DNA of 64,000 bases, from assembly GCF_001698225.1 (NCBI RefSeq), contig NZ_CP016594.1, positions 2,914,001 to 2,978,000 of the forward strand, in the 5' to 3' direction. This stretch comes from Gordonia terrae (GTDB lineage Bacteria > Actinomycetota > Actinomycetes > Mycobacteriales > Mycobacteriaceae). Of this stretch, positions 24,586-33,337 are shown in pieces; the stretch's first letter is position 1; every line of letters begins with the position of its first letter. The translations under genes were made by a program, and so were the position numbers. The notes under the pieces are model-generated. The model ran no database searches. It was given only the letters and a program-made list of their open reading frames with translations, and was not told where the DNA came from.

Positions 24586-25707
24586 TCACCGGGGCTTCCG
24601 GATGCCGCCGTAGATCCCGCGCCGGACGATCCACGGTTGCAGGATCGTGTCGACCGACCACGCCGGAAAGCGGAACGGACGACCGCTGGGCGCAAAGACC
24701 TGGAGTCCGTCGGCCTGCACCCCGAGCACCGAACCCCACCGACGCCGTGGGGGAACGTAGCGTCGCGCCCGGTCGGGCCGCCCGCCGAGGTCGGCGCGGA
24801 TGTTGTGTGCGAGCAGACGATCGGCACGATTGCGAGCCGAACTGCGCAGATCGTCGGTCGCCGCGACGTCGCCGATGGCGTACACGGAATCGACCCCGGG
24901 CACCCGCAGTTCAGCAGACACACGGACGAAACCCGACGCGTCGAGCACGTCCGCAGGCAGCCAGTCCGTGTTCGGCGCGACCCGGCCGATGGCCCACAGC
25001 ACGGCGTCCGCCCCGACCGCCGACTGGCCGGTCGAGAAACTCACCGGACCGGGCGTGATCTCGTCGCAGCTGAATCCGTCGGGCACGACAGCGCGATGGC
25101 CGCCGTGGACACCGACCCCGAGCCGACGCAGTCGGGCGCGGACCGTGGCCCAGGTACGCGGATGATGCTGCGGCAGGGCGCGATCGCCCGGGTGGTAGAG
25201 GTCGATCTGCTTGTCCCGCCAGGTGGCGGCCAAGTTGGCGGCGGCGCTCACCGCCGCCGCACCGCCACCGATCACGGCAATGGAGTCGGCGTCGGCGAAT
25301 CGCCGATGCGCAGAACGCAAGTCGGCGTCGATGTCGGCCGCGGACTGTAACCCGGGTTGTCGCCAGAAGCCGTTCCGTACCCCGGTGGAGATGACCAGCG
25401 CGTCGAAGCCCTCGACGGTCGCGGCGCCGGCGGCATCGACAACGGAGACGGTGCGGTTGTCGAGATCGGCGGCCGTCAGCGTGCCGTGGACGGTCCGGAT
25501 GCCGTCGAGTTTGCGGAAGCGCCCGAACGGGATCCGATAGTCCCGGGCCCACTCATCGGGCCGGCTGATCCGGAGGCCGAGCTCCTGACCGCTGACGAGT
25601 CCCGGCTTCGACGAGATGCCGACGACATCGGCATGCGGAGCGAGGTGGATCGCGGTCAGCAATCCGGAATCACCGAGACCGGCGACGACGACGCGGGGTC
25701 GGCTCAC
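24586..25707 (-). CDS. FAD-dependent NAD(P)H oxidoreductase (NDH-2/AIF-like)
   Basis: 373 residues, GTG 25707 overlapping the DUF1295 stop (GTGA). Two dinucleotide folds: RVVVAGLGDSGLLTAIHL at the N-terminus for FAD and SIAVIGGGAAAVSAAANLA in the middle for NAD(P)H. GVDSVYAIGDVAATDDL is the C-terminal FAD-contact motif. The family includes type II NADH dehydrogenases and apoptosis-inducing-factor-like proteins. No redox-active Cys pair is visible. It is co-transcribed with a DUF1295 membrane protein and a peroxidase, suggesting membrane or redox chemistry; the acceptor is unknown. Confidence 0.85.
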   Translation of the reverse strand: MSRPRVVVAGLGDSGLLTAIHLAPHADVVGISSKPGLVSGQELGLRISRPDEWARDYRIPFGRFRKLDGIRTVHGTLTAADLDNRTVSVVDAAGAATVEGFDALVISTGVRNGFWRQPGLQSAADIDADLRSAHRRFADADSIAVIGGGAAAVSAAANLAATWRDKQIDLYHPGDRALPQHHPRTWATVRARLRRLGVGVHGGHRAVVPDGFSCDEITPGPVSFSTGQSAVGADAVLWAIGRVAPNTDWLPADVLDASGFVRVSAELRVPGVDSVYAIGDVAATDDLRSSARNRADRLLAHNIRADLGGRPDRARRYVPPRRRWGSVLGVQADGLQVFAPSGRPFRFPAWSVDTILQPWIVRRGIYGGIRKPR

Positions 25708-26633
25708 GCAGTGACCTGATCCGGTGGATGGGCGGCCGAACGCGGCGGCCGGGGGATGAACCGCGGCACCCGGTCGATGACGTCCTGGTAGCCGGGACGT
25801 CGCTCGAGGCTTCGCTTCTCCATCATGGGGATGCTGGCGCCGAGGAACATGGCGAGCATCAGCACCGCGCCGACGAACAGCCACCACCAGTCACCGGGTG
25901 AGGCGGCGAGACCGAACAGGGCCATCGACACCCAGAACATGACCTCGCCGAAGTAGTTCGGGTGCCGCGACCACGCCCAGACGCCGGTGTCGAGGACGGC
26001 GCCCGGCGTTCGGTGTGCGGCGAACCGGCGCAACTGTCCGTCGGCGATGTACTCGAGCGCCGTGGCGGCCAGTCCCACGACAGCAGCGACCGCCGTCAAC
26101 CATGCCACCGCGCCGGTGTGGGTGACGGCGACGTAGATCGGGATCATGCCGAGGAACACCTGGAAGGTGGGGAAGACGTGGATGGCCATCAGATCGACGG
26201 GCAGCTCGGCGCGCCCGGCACCGGACTTCAGCATCGGGTAGCGCCAGTCCTCGTGCTGCAGTCCCGGCCAGCCGATCGCCCAGTTCGCGGTGAGTCGGAT
26301 CGCCCAGGCGCCGATGACGACGGCGATGACCCAACAGTGCACTGCGTCTATCCCGACGTCGCCCGCCGCCCACCAGTAGAGGAATAGTGCGGGCGGTACC
26401 ACACTCCAATAAGCGTCGTAAAAGCTGGAATTGCCGTAGTACCGGCTGAACCCGAAGATGACCAACGTGGCCAGCAGGTCGGCGATGAGGGTGTCCAACC
26501 ACAGGTACGCGGTGGTCGGACCCCAGATCAGCCAGGCGGCAGCGACTGCGAAGGCCACCAGGTAGGCGATCGTGATCCGGGCGAACGAACCGGTCCGACT
26601 GTAGGTGCGCTCGGTGTTCACAGGGTCACCCAT
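25704..26633 (-). CDS. DUF1295 (steroid 5-alpha-reductase-like) membrane protein
   Basis: 309 residues from ATG 26633, which lies 4 bases past the peroxidase stop. About seven membrane segments. Family signature: YYGNSSFYDAYWSVVPPALF in the first half, and WAWSRHPNYFGEVMFWVSMA with the conserved RHPNYFGE near the C-terminus. The fold resembles steroid reductases and isoprenyl-Cys methyltransferases that bind NADPH or SAM. It is translationally linked to the FAD oxidoreductase downstream, which could supply electrons. Substrate unknown. Confidence 0.88.
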   Translation of the reverse strand: MGDPVNTERTYSRTGSFARITIAYLVAFAVAAAWLIWGPTTAYLWLDTLIADLLATLVIFGFSRYYGNSSFYDAYWSVVPPALFLYWWAAGDVGIDAVHCWVIAVVIGAWAIRLTANWAIGWPGLQHEDWRYPMLKSGAGRAELPVDLMAIHVFPTFQVFLGMIPIYVAVTHTGAVAWLTAVAAVVGLAATALEYIADGQLRRFAAHRTPGAVLDTGVWAWSRHPNYFGEVMFWVSMALFGLAASPGDWWWLFVGAVLMLAMFLGASIPMMEKRSLERRPGYQDVIDRVPRFIPRPPRSAAHPPDQVTA

Positions 26634-26637
26634 CTCG

Positions 26638-27114
26638 TCACAGCTGTTCTTCGATGGACCCGGCGAGCTTCTCCGGCTTCGTGGTCGGCGCATACCGCGC
26701 GACCACCGAACCGTCCCGCCCGATCAAGAACTTGGTGAAGTTCCACTTGATGCGGCCGCCGAGCACGCCGGACTTCTGGTCCCGCAACCAGGCGAACAAC
26801 GGGTGTGCCTCCGGCCCGTTCACGTCGACCTTCGCGAACATCGGGAACGTCACGTCGTAGGTCAGCGAACAGAAGTTCTTGATCTCCTCCTCGTCGCCAG
26901 GTTCCTGATGTCCGAACTGATCGCACGGGAAGCCGAGTACACGCAGCCCCTTGTCGGCGTAGTCCCGGTGCAGGGCTTCCAGACCGCGGTACTGCGGGGT
27001 GAATCCGCACTGCGAGGCGGTGTTCACGATGAGCAGGGGACTGCCCTGGAAGTCCGAGAGTTCGACGGGTGTGCCGTCGATGCCGGTGGCGGTGAAGTCG
27101 TACGCGGAGGTCAT
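26638..27114 (-). CDS. glutathione-peroxidase-family thiol peroxidase
   Basis: 158 residues, the normal length. The catalytic tetrad is present: Cys36 in NTASQCGFTPQY, Gln66 in FPCDQFG, Trp124 and Asn125 in KWNFTKF. Cys64 in the FPC motif could be a resolving residue. It uses cysteine rather than selenocysteine. Actinobacteria lack glutathione, so thioredoxin or mycothiol pathways are the likely reductants. First of a run of closely spaced minus-strand genes, 60 bases behind the FAD reductase gene. Confidence 0.92.
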   Translation of the reverse strand: MTSAYDFTATGIDGTPVELSDFQGSPLLIVNTASQCGFTPQYRGLEALHRDYADKGLRVLGFPCDQFGHQEPGDEEEIKNFCSLTYDVTFPMFAKVDVNGPEAHPLFAWLRDQKSGVLGGRIKWNFTKFLIGRDGSVVARYAPTTKPEKLAGSIEEQL

Positions 27115-27174
27115 GCCGCTACGCTACTTCCCAATCAAGCACTTGCTCGGGAGAATCGGCGAAGGATCCGCCGA

Positions 27175-27891
27175 TCATTCCCCGAACCGCTCCGTCCGGA
27201 TGCGGGTGCGATCGTGTCCGGCGTCGACCATCCATTGAGCGCAGTTCTCGACGAACCGATTGGGGCCGCAGATGAACACCGTCGGCGAGGTCGCGGGGTC
27301 GAGCGTGAGTCCGGCCAGTTCGTCGGCGGTGAGGCGTCCCGCAGGTCGTGTCGCATCGTCGGGCGCCACCCGGGTGTGGATCAGGTGGACGTCCATGCGC
27401 CGGTGTTCGATCAACTGCCGCAGCTCGTCCCGGTAGTAGACGCGGTCGGGGCTCCGGACCGAGTACACGAGGGAGAACGGCGTCTGCGGGGCCTCGACCT
27501 CGCGGCCGCGGATCATCGACATGAGCGGCGCGATGCCGGAGCCGCCGCCGATCAGCTGCACGGGCCGGTCGTCTCCGGACGGCCAGGTGAACCAGTATCC
27601 GTGTGGATCGCTGATCTCCAGCGGGTCGCCCACCTCGACGACGTCGACGAGGTACGGCGACACCTCACCGTCCTCCAGGCGTTCGACGGTGACCTCGACC
27701 GAACGCGTCTCGCGGACATCGGACAACGAGTAGGCGCGTGCGGTGGAGTAGCCGTCCTCGGCGGTCAACCGGATGTCGACATGCTGACCGGGCAATGCGT
27801 GGACGGCCTCGGGGAGGGCGAGGCGCAGGGCGCGCGCGGTGGGGGTGAGGTCGACGACCGCGGTGACCGTCGTGAGATGCCAGGTCGTCAC
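27175..27891 (-). CDS. ferredoxin-reductase-type FAD oxidoreductase
   Basis: 238 residues; GTG 27891 overlaps the stop of the molybdenum-enzyme gene (GTGA). FAD site: RAYSLSDVRET (RxYS motif). NAD(P)H site: VQLIGGGSGIAPLMSMIR and TVFICGPNRFVENCAQWM. There is no 2Fe-2S domain. Coupling to the molybdopterin protein upstream suggests it shuttles electrons between NAD(P)H and that enzyme, forming a two-component cytosolic system. Such pairs are annotated across actinobacteria but the substrate is not known. Confidence 0.88.
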   Translation of the reverse strand: MTTWHLTTVTAVVDLTPTARALRLALPEAVHALPGQHVDIRLTAEDGYSTARAYSLSDVRETRSVEVTVERLEDGEVSPYLVDVVEVGDPLEISDPHGYWFTWPSGDDRPVQLIGGGSGIAPLMSMIRGREVEAPQTPFSLVYSVRSPDRVYYRDELRQLIEHRRMDVHLIHTRVAPDDATRPAGRLTADELAGLTLDPATSPTVFICGPNRFVENCAQWMVDAGHDRTRIRTERFGE

Positions 27892-28484
27892 GAGTAGCGC
27901 TGTTCGCGCCAGGGATCGCCGTACATGTGGTACCCGCGTTCCTCCCAGAATCCGGGCGCGTCCTCGGCCATGAAGCGGAGTCGCCGAACCCATTTCGCGC
28001 TTTTCCAGAAATACAGGTGCGGCACCAGGAGCCGGGCCGGGCCGCCGTGTTCGGCGGCGAGCGGCTCGCCGTCGTAGGTGTCGGCGATCCAACCGCGGCC
28101 GTCGACGAGATCGGCGAGCGGCACATTGGCGGTGTAACCACCGTGGCAGTGTGCCATCACGAACGGAGCCGGCTCCCACGGCAACGCACGTAGCAGCGTG
28201 TCGAAGGAGACGCCGCGCCACCGCGTATCGAACTTCGACCACCGTGTGACGCAATGGATGTCGGTGGTGACGTCCTCGTGAGGGAGGTCCTGGAACTGCT
28301 CCCACGTGAACGTGGCCGCCTTGTGGTCTGCCGACTGCACGGCCAGCATCCAACCGGCCGAGGCGACCGCGGGCGTCGGCTCCGACGACAGGACCGGAAA
28401 ATCGAGTGTCGTGTACTGGCCGGGAGGGAGACGCCGCGCATCGCGGTCGCGGCGCCCCACGAACCCTCGGTTGACAATCGCCAT
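27888..28484 (-). CDS. sulfite-oxidase-fold molybdopterin oxidoreductase
   Basis: 198 residues, about the size of a bare SUOX catalytic domain. The molybdenum-ligand Cys is C78 in DIHCVTRWSKFDTRWRG. GYTANVPLADLVDGRGWIAD and HGGPARLLVPHLYFWKSAKW are also typical. There is no twin-arginine or other signal, unlike secreted MsrP, so it is probably cytosolic. The downstream FAD reductase gene overlaps its stop. The likely reaction is reduction or oxidation of an oxyanion or S/N-oxide; the sequence does not say which. Confidence 0.88.
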   Translation of the reverse strand: MAIVNRGFVGRRDRDARRLPPGQYTTLDFPVLSSEPTPAVASAGWMLAVQSADHKAATFTWEQFQDLPHEDVTTDIHCVTRWSKFDTRWRGVSFDTLLRALPWEPAPFVMAHCHGGYTANVPLADLVDGRGWIADTYDGEPLAAEHGGPARLLVPHLYFWKSAKWVRRLRFMAEDAPGFWEERGYHMYGDPWREQRYS

Positions 28485-28511
28485 GATCGCGGAGTCTACG
28501 CGGCTGTAGTT

Positions 28512-28584
28512 GATTCGGCCCGCTCGCTCCGCTCCCGGCGCCGGGCATCGATTCGGCCCGCTCGCTCCGCTCCCGGCGCCGGGC
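28512..28584. repeat. 35-bp direct repeat, two copies
   Basis: The sequence starting GATTCGGCCCGCTCGCTCCG and ending CTCCCGGCGCCGGGC occurs at 28512-28546 and again at 28550-28584, separated by ATC (period 38). Each copy contains the palindrome CCCGGCGCCGGG. It fills the gap between the molybdenum-enzyme gene and the end of the membrane-protein gene at 28588. Confidence 0.85.
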
Positions 28585-28587
28585 GCC

Positions 28588-29931
28588 TCATGAGAAGTCG
28601 AACAGCGCAGGCACCGCGACGACGACCGCGGCAGCCCAGAAAGCGAACACCGGGAGGTAATCGGTCTGCCATCGTTCCGTGGCGTCGAACCCGCGGCGCC
28701 GACGCACGAAGTCGAAGAGCAGGTACGCCGCCCACGACAAGTTCACCAGCAGAACGAGGTTGAGTCCCAGCGCCACGGTCTTGTTGGCGGTGAACCCGAA
28801 CTCCGCGATACGCGAGGCCATGATCGTCAGCATGACCGCGTCGACCGCGAGCGCGGTCACGACCAGGACCAGTTGCAGACGGTCGAAGAGCTCGGGGCGC
28901 AGATGCGGATCGCGCGCCGAGATCGCGTACAGGAGCAGGCCGAGAACGACGACGAGGATGAGATCGATCAGGATCAGCAGCTCACGGTCGACGTCGACGA
29001 CGTCGCCACTGGTCACCATCGCGACCAGCAGCACCACGAGCATCACCGCGGTGACCGGGGTGAACACCTTGGTGAGCACCGGTGCGATGTTCTCGACCAC
29101 GCTCTGCTTCGCCTCCACCAGCCACGCCGCCAGCAGCACGATTCCGGTCGCGGCGATCGGCAGCAGCCACTGGGTGATGACGGTGTCCACGTCGATGCCG
29201 AGTGCACCGAAGGCCCCGGCGGTCAGGCCGGTGAGGACTCCGACCCCGAGACCGAGAAGCGTTGCGTAGACGATCCATTCGCCGGTGAACCGGATGAAGT
29301 CCATTCGTCTCGGCCCCGACCGCCAGTGGCCGCCGACATACATCACGCCCATCAGAAACCACAGAACGATCGGTGTGTGAATCGCGACGATGGCCTGGGT
29401 GGTCCCGTCATGGACGAACGGATAGACGTTGACGATCACGCCGGTGGCGATGAACGCGGAAGCCACGGTGAGTGCGGTTCGCGCCGAGACACGACGCTTC
29501 CAGCCGAAATAGGCCGCCAGGAACGGCAGCACCAACAGCGTCGCGTTGCGGACGAGTACCCATTCGGGCATCAGGTCGAAGGCGACGCGGACCGTTGCGG
29601 CCGCGGCGACGACGAGACCGATCACGACCCCGAGTTCGAGCCGCCGGCGACCGGGGTTGCCCGCCGGTTCCGCGGTCAGGACCAGTTGCTTCCACAATCT
29701 GTCAGAATGCTCGCGCGCGAACTCGCGCGACAGGGCATCGACCCGTCCCATTCGCTTGACGGCCACCAGAAACGCCTCGTCGTCATCGAGACCACCTGCG
29801 GCGAGGTCGGCAATCTGACCGCGCAGGTGATCTTCCATCTCGTCGGCGTCGGTGGTGGCGATCGCCTGATGGCGCAGGACATAGCCACGCCACCGGTCGA
29901 TCTGGTTCTCGAGTTCGGTCTCCGCGGTCAT
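28588..29931 (-). CDS. multi-pass membrane protein with permease-prefix domain
   Basis: 447 residues. The cytosolic N-terminus (about 90 residues: ELENQIDRWRGYVLRHQAIA, EMEDHLRGQIADL, DEAFLVAVKRMGRVDALSRE) is the permease-prefix helix bundle seen in proteins co-encoded with PadR regulators. About 10-12 membrane segments follow, ending LPVFAFWAAAVVVAVPALF. There are no catalytic motifs. ATG 29931 overlaps the PadR stop (ATGA). By analogy with PadR/DUF1700-type pairs it may respond to membrane or antimicrobial stress. Function unknown. Confidence 0.85.
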   Translation of the reverse strand: MTAETELENQIDRWRGYVLRHQAIATTDADEMEDHLRGQIADLAAGGLDDDEAFLVAVKRMGRVDALSREFAREHSDRLWKQLVLTAEPAGNPGRRRLELGVVIGLVVAAAATVRVAFDLMPEWVLVRNATLLVLPFLAAYFGWKRRVSARTALTVASAFIATGVIVNVYPFVHDGTTQAIVAIHTPIVLWFLMGVMYVGGHWRSGPRRMDFIRFTGEWIVYATLLGLGVGVLTGLTAGAFGALGIDVDTVITQWLLPIAATGIVLLAAWLVEAKQSVVENIAPVLTKVFTPVTAVMLVVLLVAMVTSGDVVDVDRELLILIDLILVVVLGLLLYAISARDPHLRPELFDRLQLVLVVTALAVDAVMLTIMASRIAEFGFTANKTVALGLNLVLLVNLSWAAYLLFDFVRRRRGFDATERWQTDYLPVFAFWAAAVVVAVPALFDFS

Positions 29932-30287
29932 GCGAGACCCTCCGCGGCCGGCGGCAGCGCGACCGTCCGCCACACCTGGTCGAGCGCGTCGGCCACGACT
30001 TCCCACTGCGACCGTCGCTCGGCGAGCGCCGCCAACCCCACCGGCGTGATCGTGTAGTGCTTGCGCCGTCGACCGGTGTCGGCCTTGCCCCAGGTCGCCT
30101 CGACGTGCCCGGCACGTTCGAGCCGATGCAGCAAGGGATAGAGCATCCCGTCGGTCCACTCCATCCGGCCACCGGACATCTCTCGGACGCGCTTGAGGAT
30201 CGCGTACCCGTAGGACTCGCCCTCGGCGAGAATCCCGAGCACCAGCGGGGTGGCGGACGCAGCTACGAGGTCCTTCTCGATATACAT
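29928..30287 (-). CDS. PadR family transcriptional regulator
   Basis: 119 residues, typical of the short PadR-s2 class. Winged helix: LVLGILAEGESYGYAILKRV, EWTDGMLYPLLHRLERAGHV and TGRRRKHYTITPVGLAALAE. It overlaps the membrane-protein gene by 4 bases. A nested inverted repeat just upstream (30291-30321) is the probable self-operator. Confidence 0.92.
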   Translation of the reverse strand: MYIEKDLVAASATPLVLGILAEGESYGYAILKRVREMSGGRMEWTDGMLYPLLHRLERAGHVEATWGKADTGRRRKHYTITPVGLAALAERRSQWEVVADALDQVWRTVALPPAAEGLA

Positions 30288-30290
30288 AGA

Positions 30291-30321
30291 ACTCCTATGC
30301 CTAGAACTGCTAGGAGCATAG
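30291..30321. promoter_or_regulatory. PadR operator candidate
   Basis: CTATGC (30295-30300) and GCATAG (30316-30321) flank CTAG-AACTG-CTAG, and a further CTAGGTATGG lies at 30327-30336. Nested dyads immediately upstream of the padR start suit autorepression. An AT-richer stretch than its surroundings. Confidence 0.5.
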
Positions 30322-30359
30322 CAGCTCTAGGTATGGGAGTGACGCGGCTGACGCGGCCG

Positions 30360-30563
30360 CTACTTCTTCGAGAGCGACGATTCCTTATGCGCGGCCTTCG
30401 AACCCGTCTTCGACGACTTGACGATCCAGTACGGCTCGTCCTCGCTGGCCTTGAATTTCTGTCCCTCGAAGGTGAATTCCTTCGTCCGCTTCTCCTCAGC
30501 GGTCCCTTCGGTCTCGCCCTGAGAGGTGTTCCAGCGCACGGTGTCGTTCTTCTTGATCGCCAT
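30360..30563 (-). CDS. DUF2945 (HVA1/TUDOR-like) small protein
   Basis: 67 residues, Lys-rich, soluble. The sequence runs [19 protein letters not shown], then [20 protein letters not shown] with a Ser/Lys tail; this matches the DUF2945 'hypervirulence-associated' SH3/Tudor-like family. The molecular role is unknown. The gene is single and divergent from the ABC exporter operon. Confidence 0.88.
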   Translation of the reverse strand: MAIKKNDTVRWNTSQGETEGTAEEKRTKEFTFEGQKFKASEDEPYWIVKSSKTGSKAAHKESSLSKK

Positions 30564-30661
30564 GTCGGCAGTGTGCCCCGCCGATGTCGACGGTCAAACC
30601 TCCTCCGCCCCATCGGTCGCTGTGGAACGATCAGCACGTCGTGTCGAGCCGGAGGTACGTC

Positions 30662-31627
30662 ATGAGCGTCGAACGTTCCGACAGTCGTCGGGGGGCCGAT
30701 CCGGCCATCGGTGTCCGGGGCCTGCGAAAGTCCTTCGGCAAGTTCGAAGCACTCCGCGGACTCGACCTCGAGGTCGCCCGCGGCGAGGTCCACGGCTTCC
30801 TCGGACCTAACGGCGCGGGCAAGTCGACGACGATCCGGGTCCTCCTGGGTCTACTGAAGGCGGACGGGGGAGAGGTCCGGCTCCTGGGCGGCGATCCCTG
30901 GCGTGATGTCGTGGAACTGCACCGCCGACTGGCGTATGTGCCCGGTGACGTGGCGCTGTGGCCGACGATGACCGGCGGCGAGATGATCGACCTGCTCGGC
31001 TCGATGCGGGGCGGACTCGACGACGCGAGACGCGCCGATCTCGTGGCCCGATTCGAACTCGATACCACCAAACGGGGACGGCAGTATTCGAAGGGAAACC
31101 GGCAGAAGGTCGCGATCGTCGCGGCTCTGGCGTCGGACGTCGAGTTGCTGATCCTCGACGAGCCGACATCGGGACTGGACCCGTTGATGGAGAACGTCTT
31201 CCAGGACGTCGTGGGTGAGGCCACCGCCCGTGGCACCACGGTCCTGCTGTCGAGTCACATCCTCGCCGAGGCCGAGACACTCGCGGATCGGCTCAGCATC
31301 ATCCGCGACGGGGCCGTCGTGGCGACCGGCACGCTCGCGGAGCTGCGCGGCCATACCCGCACTTCTGTTCGCGCCGAACTGGATTCGCTGCCGGGTTCGG
31401 ATCTGCTGGCGCAGTTGCACGACGTCGACGTCCAGGGCCTCGACGCGCACGACACCGGTTCCGGTGGTCATCGCCTGAGCGCGACGGTCGATTCGGCTCG
31501 GATCGGTCCGGTGATGTCGGTGCTGTCCTCCTGTGGCCTACGCTCACTCACGGTCGAGCCACCATCGCTGGAGAGTCTCTTTCTCTCGCTGTACGAGGGG
31601 GCTGACCAGCCCGCGGGAGAACGGTGA
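30662..31627 (+). CDS. ABC exporter ATP-binding protein
   Basis: 321 residues; ATG 30662 follows GGAGG by 6 bases. Walker [11 protein letters not shown], Walker [15 protein letters not shown] and H-loop [15 protein letters not shown] are present. The signature position reads YSKGNRQK, typical of ABC-2 drug/polyketide exporters. The C-terminal 90 residues form the extra domain of the DrrA/CcmA type. It is followed after 4 bases by its permease. Likely a two-gene efflux system for a hydrophobic compound or antibiotic. Confidence 0.92.
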   Translation: MSVERSDSRRGADPAIGVRGLRKSFGKFEALRGLDLEVARGEVHGFLGPNGAGKSTTIRVLLGLLKADGGEVRLLGGDPWRDVVELHRRLAYVPGDVALWPTMTGGEMIDLLGSMRGGLDDARRADLVARFELDTTKRGRQYSKGNRQKVAIVAALASDVELLILDEPTSGLDPLMENVFQDVVGEATARGTTVLLSSHILAEAETLADRLSIIRDGAVVATGTLAELRGHTRTSVRAELDSLPGSDLLAQLHDVDVQGLDAHDTGSGGHRLSATVDSARIGPVMSVLSSCGLRSLTVEPPSLESLFLSLYEGADQPAGER

Positions 31628-31631
31628 GGTC

Positions 31632-33221
31632 ATGACGGCGTCGACGATCGGCACCGCCCCGCTGGTACGGGCCTCCCTCCGCCACGAAGGTCGCGGCTTC
31701 GCCCCGTGGATCGTATTGCCGACCGCGCTCACCGTGTCGTCGGTCATCGCCTATCCGCTCCTGTTCCCCGACGCCGCGGAGCGCGCCGCCTTCGCCGCGA
31801 CGATCGGCTCGAACCCGGCGCTCGGGTTGATCTTCGGACCCGCCTACGACCTGTCCACGGTCGACGGGTTCGTCGCCTGGCGCAGCCTTGCGCTCGGTGG
31901 ATTCATCGCTGCCCTCGGCGCGATCTTCATCGTGGTCAAAGCCGCTCGTGGTCAGGAGGATTCCGGCCAGGCCGAACTCCTCGCCGCCGGGGTACTCGGA
32001 CGCGCCGCACGGTTGTCGACCGCGCTGATCATGGCCGGAGTGTGCGCGATCGCGATCGGACTCGTGGCGGGCCTGGCGACATCCCTGTGCGGTGGGGAGT
32101 GGGAATCGTCGTTTCTGCTGGGAGCCGGGTTCACGGTCACCGGTTGGATGTTCGGCGCCGTCGCGGCGGTGAGTGCCCAGGTGGGTTCCGACGCACGGGC
32201 CGCCACGACGATGGCCGTGTCGCTTCTCGGTGTGCTGTTCGTGATGCGCGGCTTCCTGTTCTCGGTGGAGGCGCCCGCGTGGACCACGTGGATCAACCCA
32301 CTCGGGTGGGTTCAGGAGACCCGCCCGGCAACCGGCGATCACTGGTGGCCTCTGCTTCTCGGGCTCACCTTCACGGTCGTCGTCGGAGCGGCCGCCTTCG
32401 TGTTGCAGCGCGCGCGGGACTTCGGTCAGGGTCTCGTGCCGGCACGTCCGGGGCCGGCACGGGGTGGCATCGGCTCGCCGCTGGCCCTGGCCATCCGCCT
32501 CAACCGGGCTCCGATCGGCTCGTGGGTACTCGCGTTCGTCGGACTCGGCATCATCTTCGGCTACTTCACCAGGTCGGTTCGCGGCCTGCTGACCGCGAAT
32601 CCGGCGATGGCCCAGATCTTCGCCTCCGGTGCGGCGTCACCTGCAGACCTGGTGTCGGCCTTCGTCACGACGATCCTCGGCCTGGTGGGGATCATCGCGT
32701 CTGTCGCCGGGGTGCAGATCGTCAACCGTATCCGCACCGAGGAACTGGAGGATCGCGCGGAAGCGGTGCTCGCCACCGCGGTCAGCCGTCCGAGTTATTT
32801 CGGTGCCGTCACCGCAGTCGCCCTCGTCGTCCCTGCGGCGCTCGTCGCCGTTGCCGGGCTGGTCATCGGCACCTTCGCCACGACGGCCGATCTCGGCCTC
32901 GGCTTCGGCGACGTCGTCCTCCAGTCGATCGCCACCATCCCCGCGGTGTGGGCCGTCGTCGGGATCGCGGTCGCCGTCATCGGGGCCCGACCCCGCGTGC
33001 GGCCCGCCATCTGGCTCGGGGTCCTGGTCTCGTTCGTACTCACGATCCTGGGCCCGAGTTTCAAGCTCCCGGACTGGGCACTGGGCTTCAGCCCGTTCCA
33101 CCATGTGCCGGATGTGTCTGCCACCCAGCCTGATTGGTGGGGACTCGGCGGTGTGGGCGTGGTCGTGGTGGTGCTCGTCGCCCTCGGATTCGCCGGGTTC
33201 CGCCGGCGGGACGTGCCGTAG
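31632..33221 (+). CDS. ABC-2 exporter permease (polyketide-antibiotic type)
   Basis: 529 residues with about 12 membrane segments in two similar halves (GFIAALGAIFIVVKAARGQE and IIASVAGVQIVNRIRTEELE are equivalent positions, each followed by E-x-L/V-L-A-A/T). This double-length, internally duplicated form is usual for actinobacterial 'polyketide antibiotic' exporters. ATG 31632 lies 4 bases after the ATPase stop. Tandem and palindromic repeats follow the gene. Confidence 0.9.
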   Translation: MTASTIGTAPLVRASLRHEGRGFAPWIVLPTALTVSSVIAYPLLFPDAAERAAFAATIGSNPALGLIFGPAYDLSTVDGFVAWRSLALGGFIAALGAIFIVVKAARGQEDSGQAELLAAGVLGRAARLSTALIMAGVCAIAIGLVAGLATSLCGGEWESSFLLGAGFTVTGWMFGAVAAVSAQVGSDARAATTMAVSLLGVLFVMRGFLFSVEAPAWTTWINPLGWVQETRPATGDHWWPLLLGLTFTVVVGAAAFVLQRARDFGQGLVPARPGPARGGIGSPLALAIRLNRAPIGSWVLAFVGLGIIFGYFTRSVRGLLTANPAMAQIFASGAASPADLVSAFVTTILGLVGIIASVAGVQIVNRIRTEELEDRAEAVLATAVSRPSYFGAVTAVALVVPAALVAVAGLVIGTFATTADLGLGFGDVVLQSIATIPAVWAVVGIAVAVIGARPRVRPAIWLGVLVSFVLTILGPSFKLPDWALGFSPFHHVPDVSATQPDWWGLGGVGVVVVVLVALGFAGFRRRDVP

Positions 33222-33253
33222 ACGCGTCCCAGCTGCCTGGTTAGCGCGCATGA

Positions 33254-33337
33254 CAACTGCTCCCCGAGGTGCGAGCCCCACAACTGCTCCCCGAGGTGCG
33301 AGCCCCACAACTGCTCCCCGAGGTGCGAGCCCCACAA
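33254..33337. repeat. 27-bp tandem repeat derived from a palindrome arm
   Basis: Three exact copies of a 27-base unit (begins CAACTGCTCCCCGAGGTGCG, ends AGCCCCA) occupy 33254-33334. A fourth, diverged copy merges into the left arm of the adjacent palindrome (CAACTGCTCCCTGAGGTGCG). The unit equals the first part of that arm, so it looks like local amplification of a palindrome end. Confidence 0.9.
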
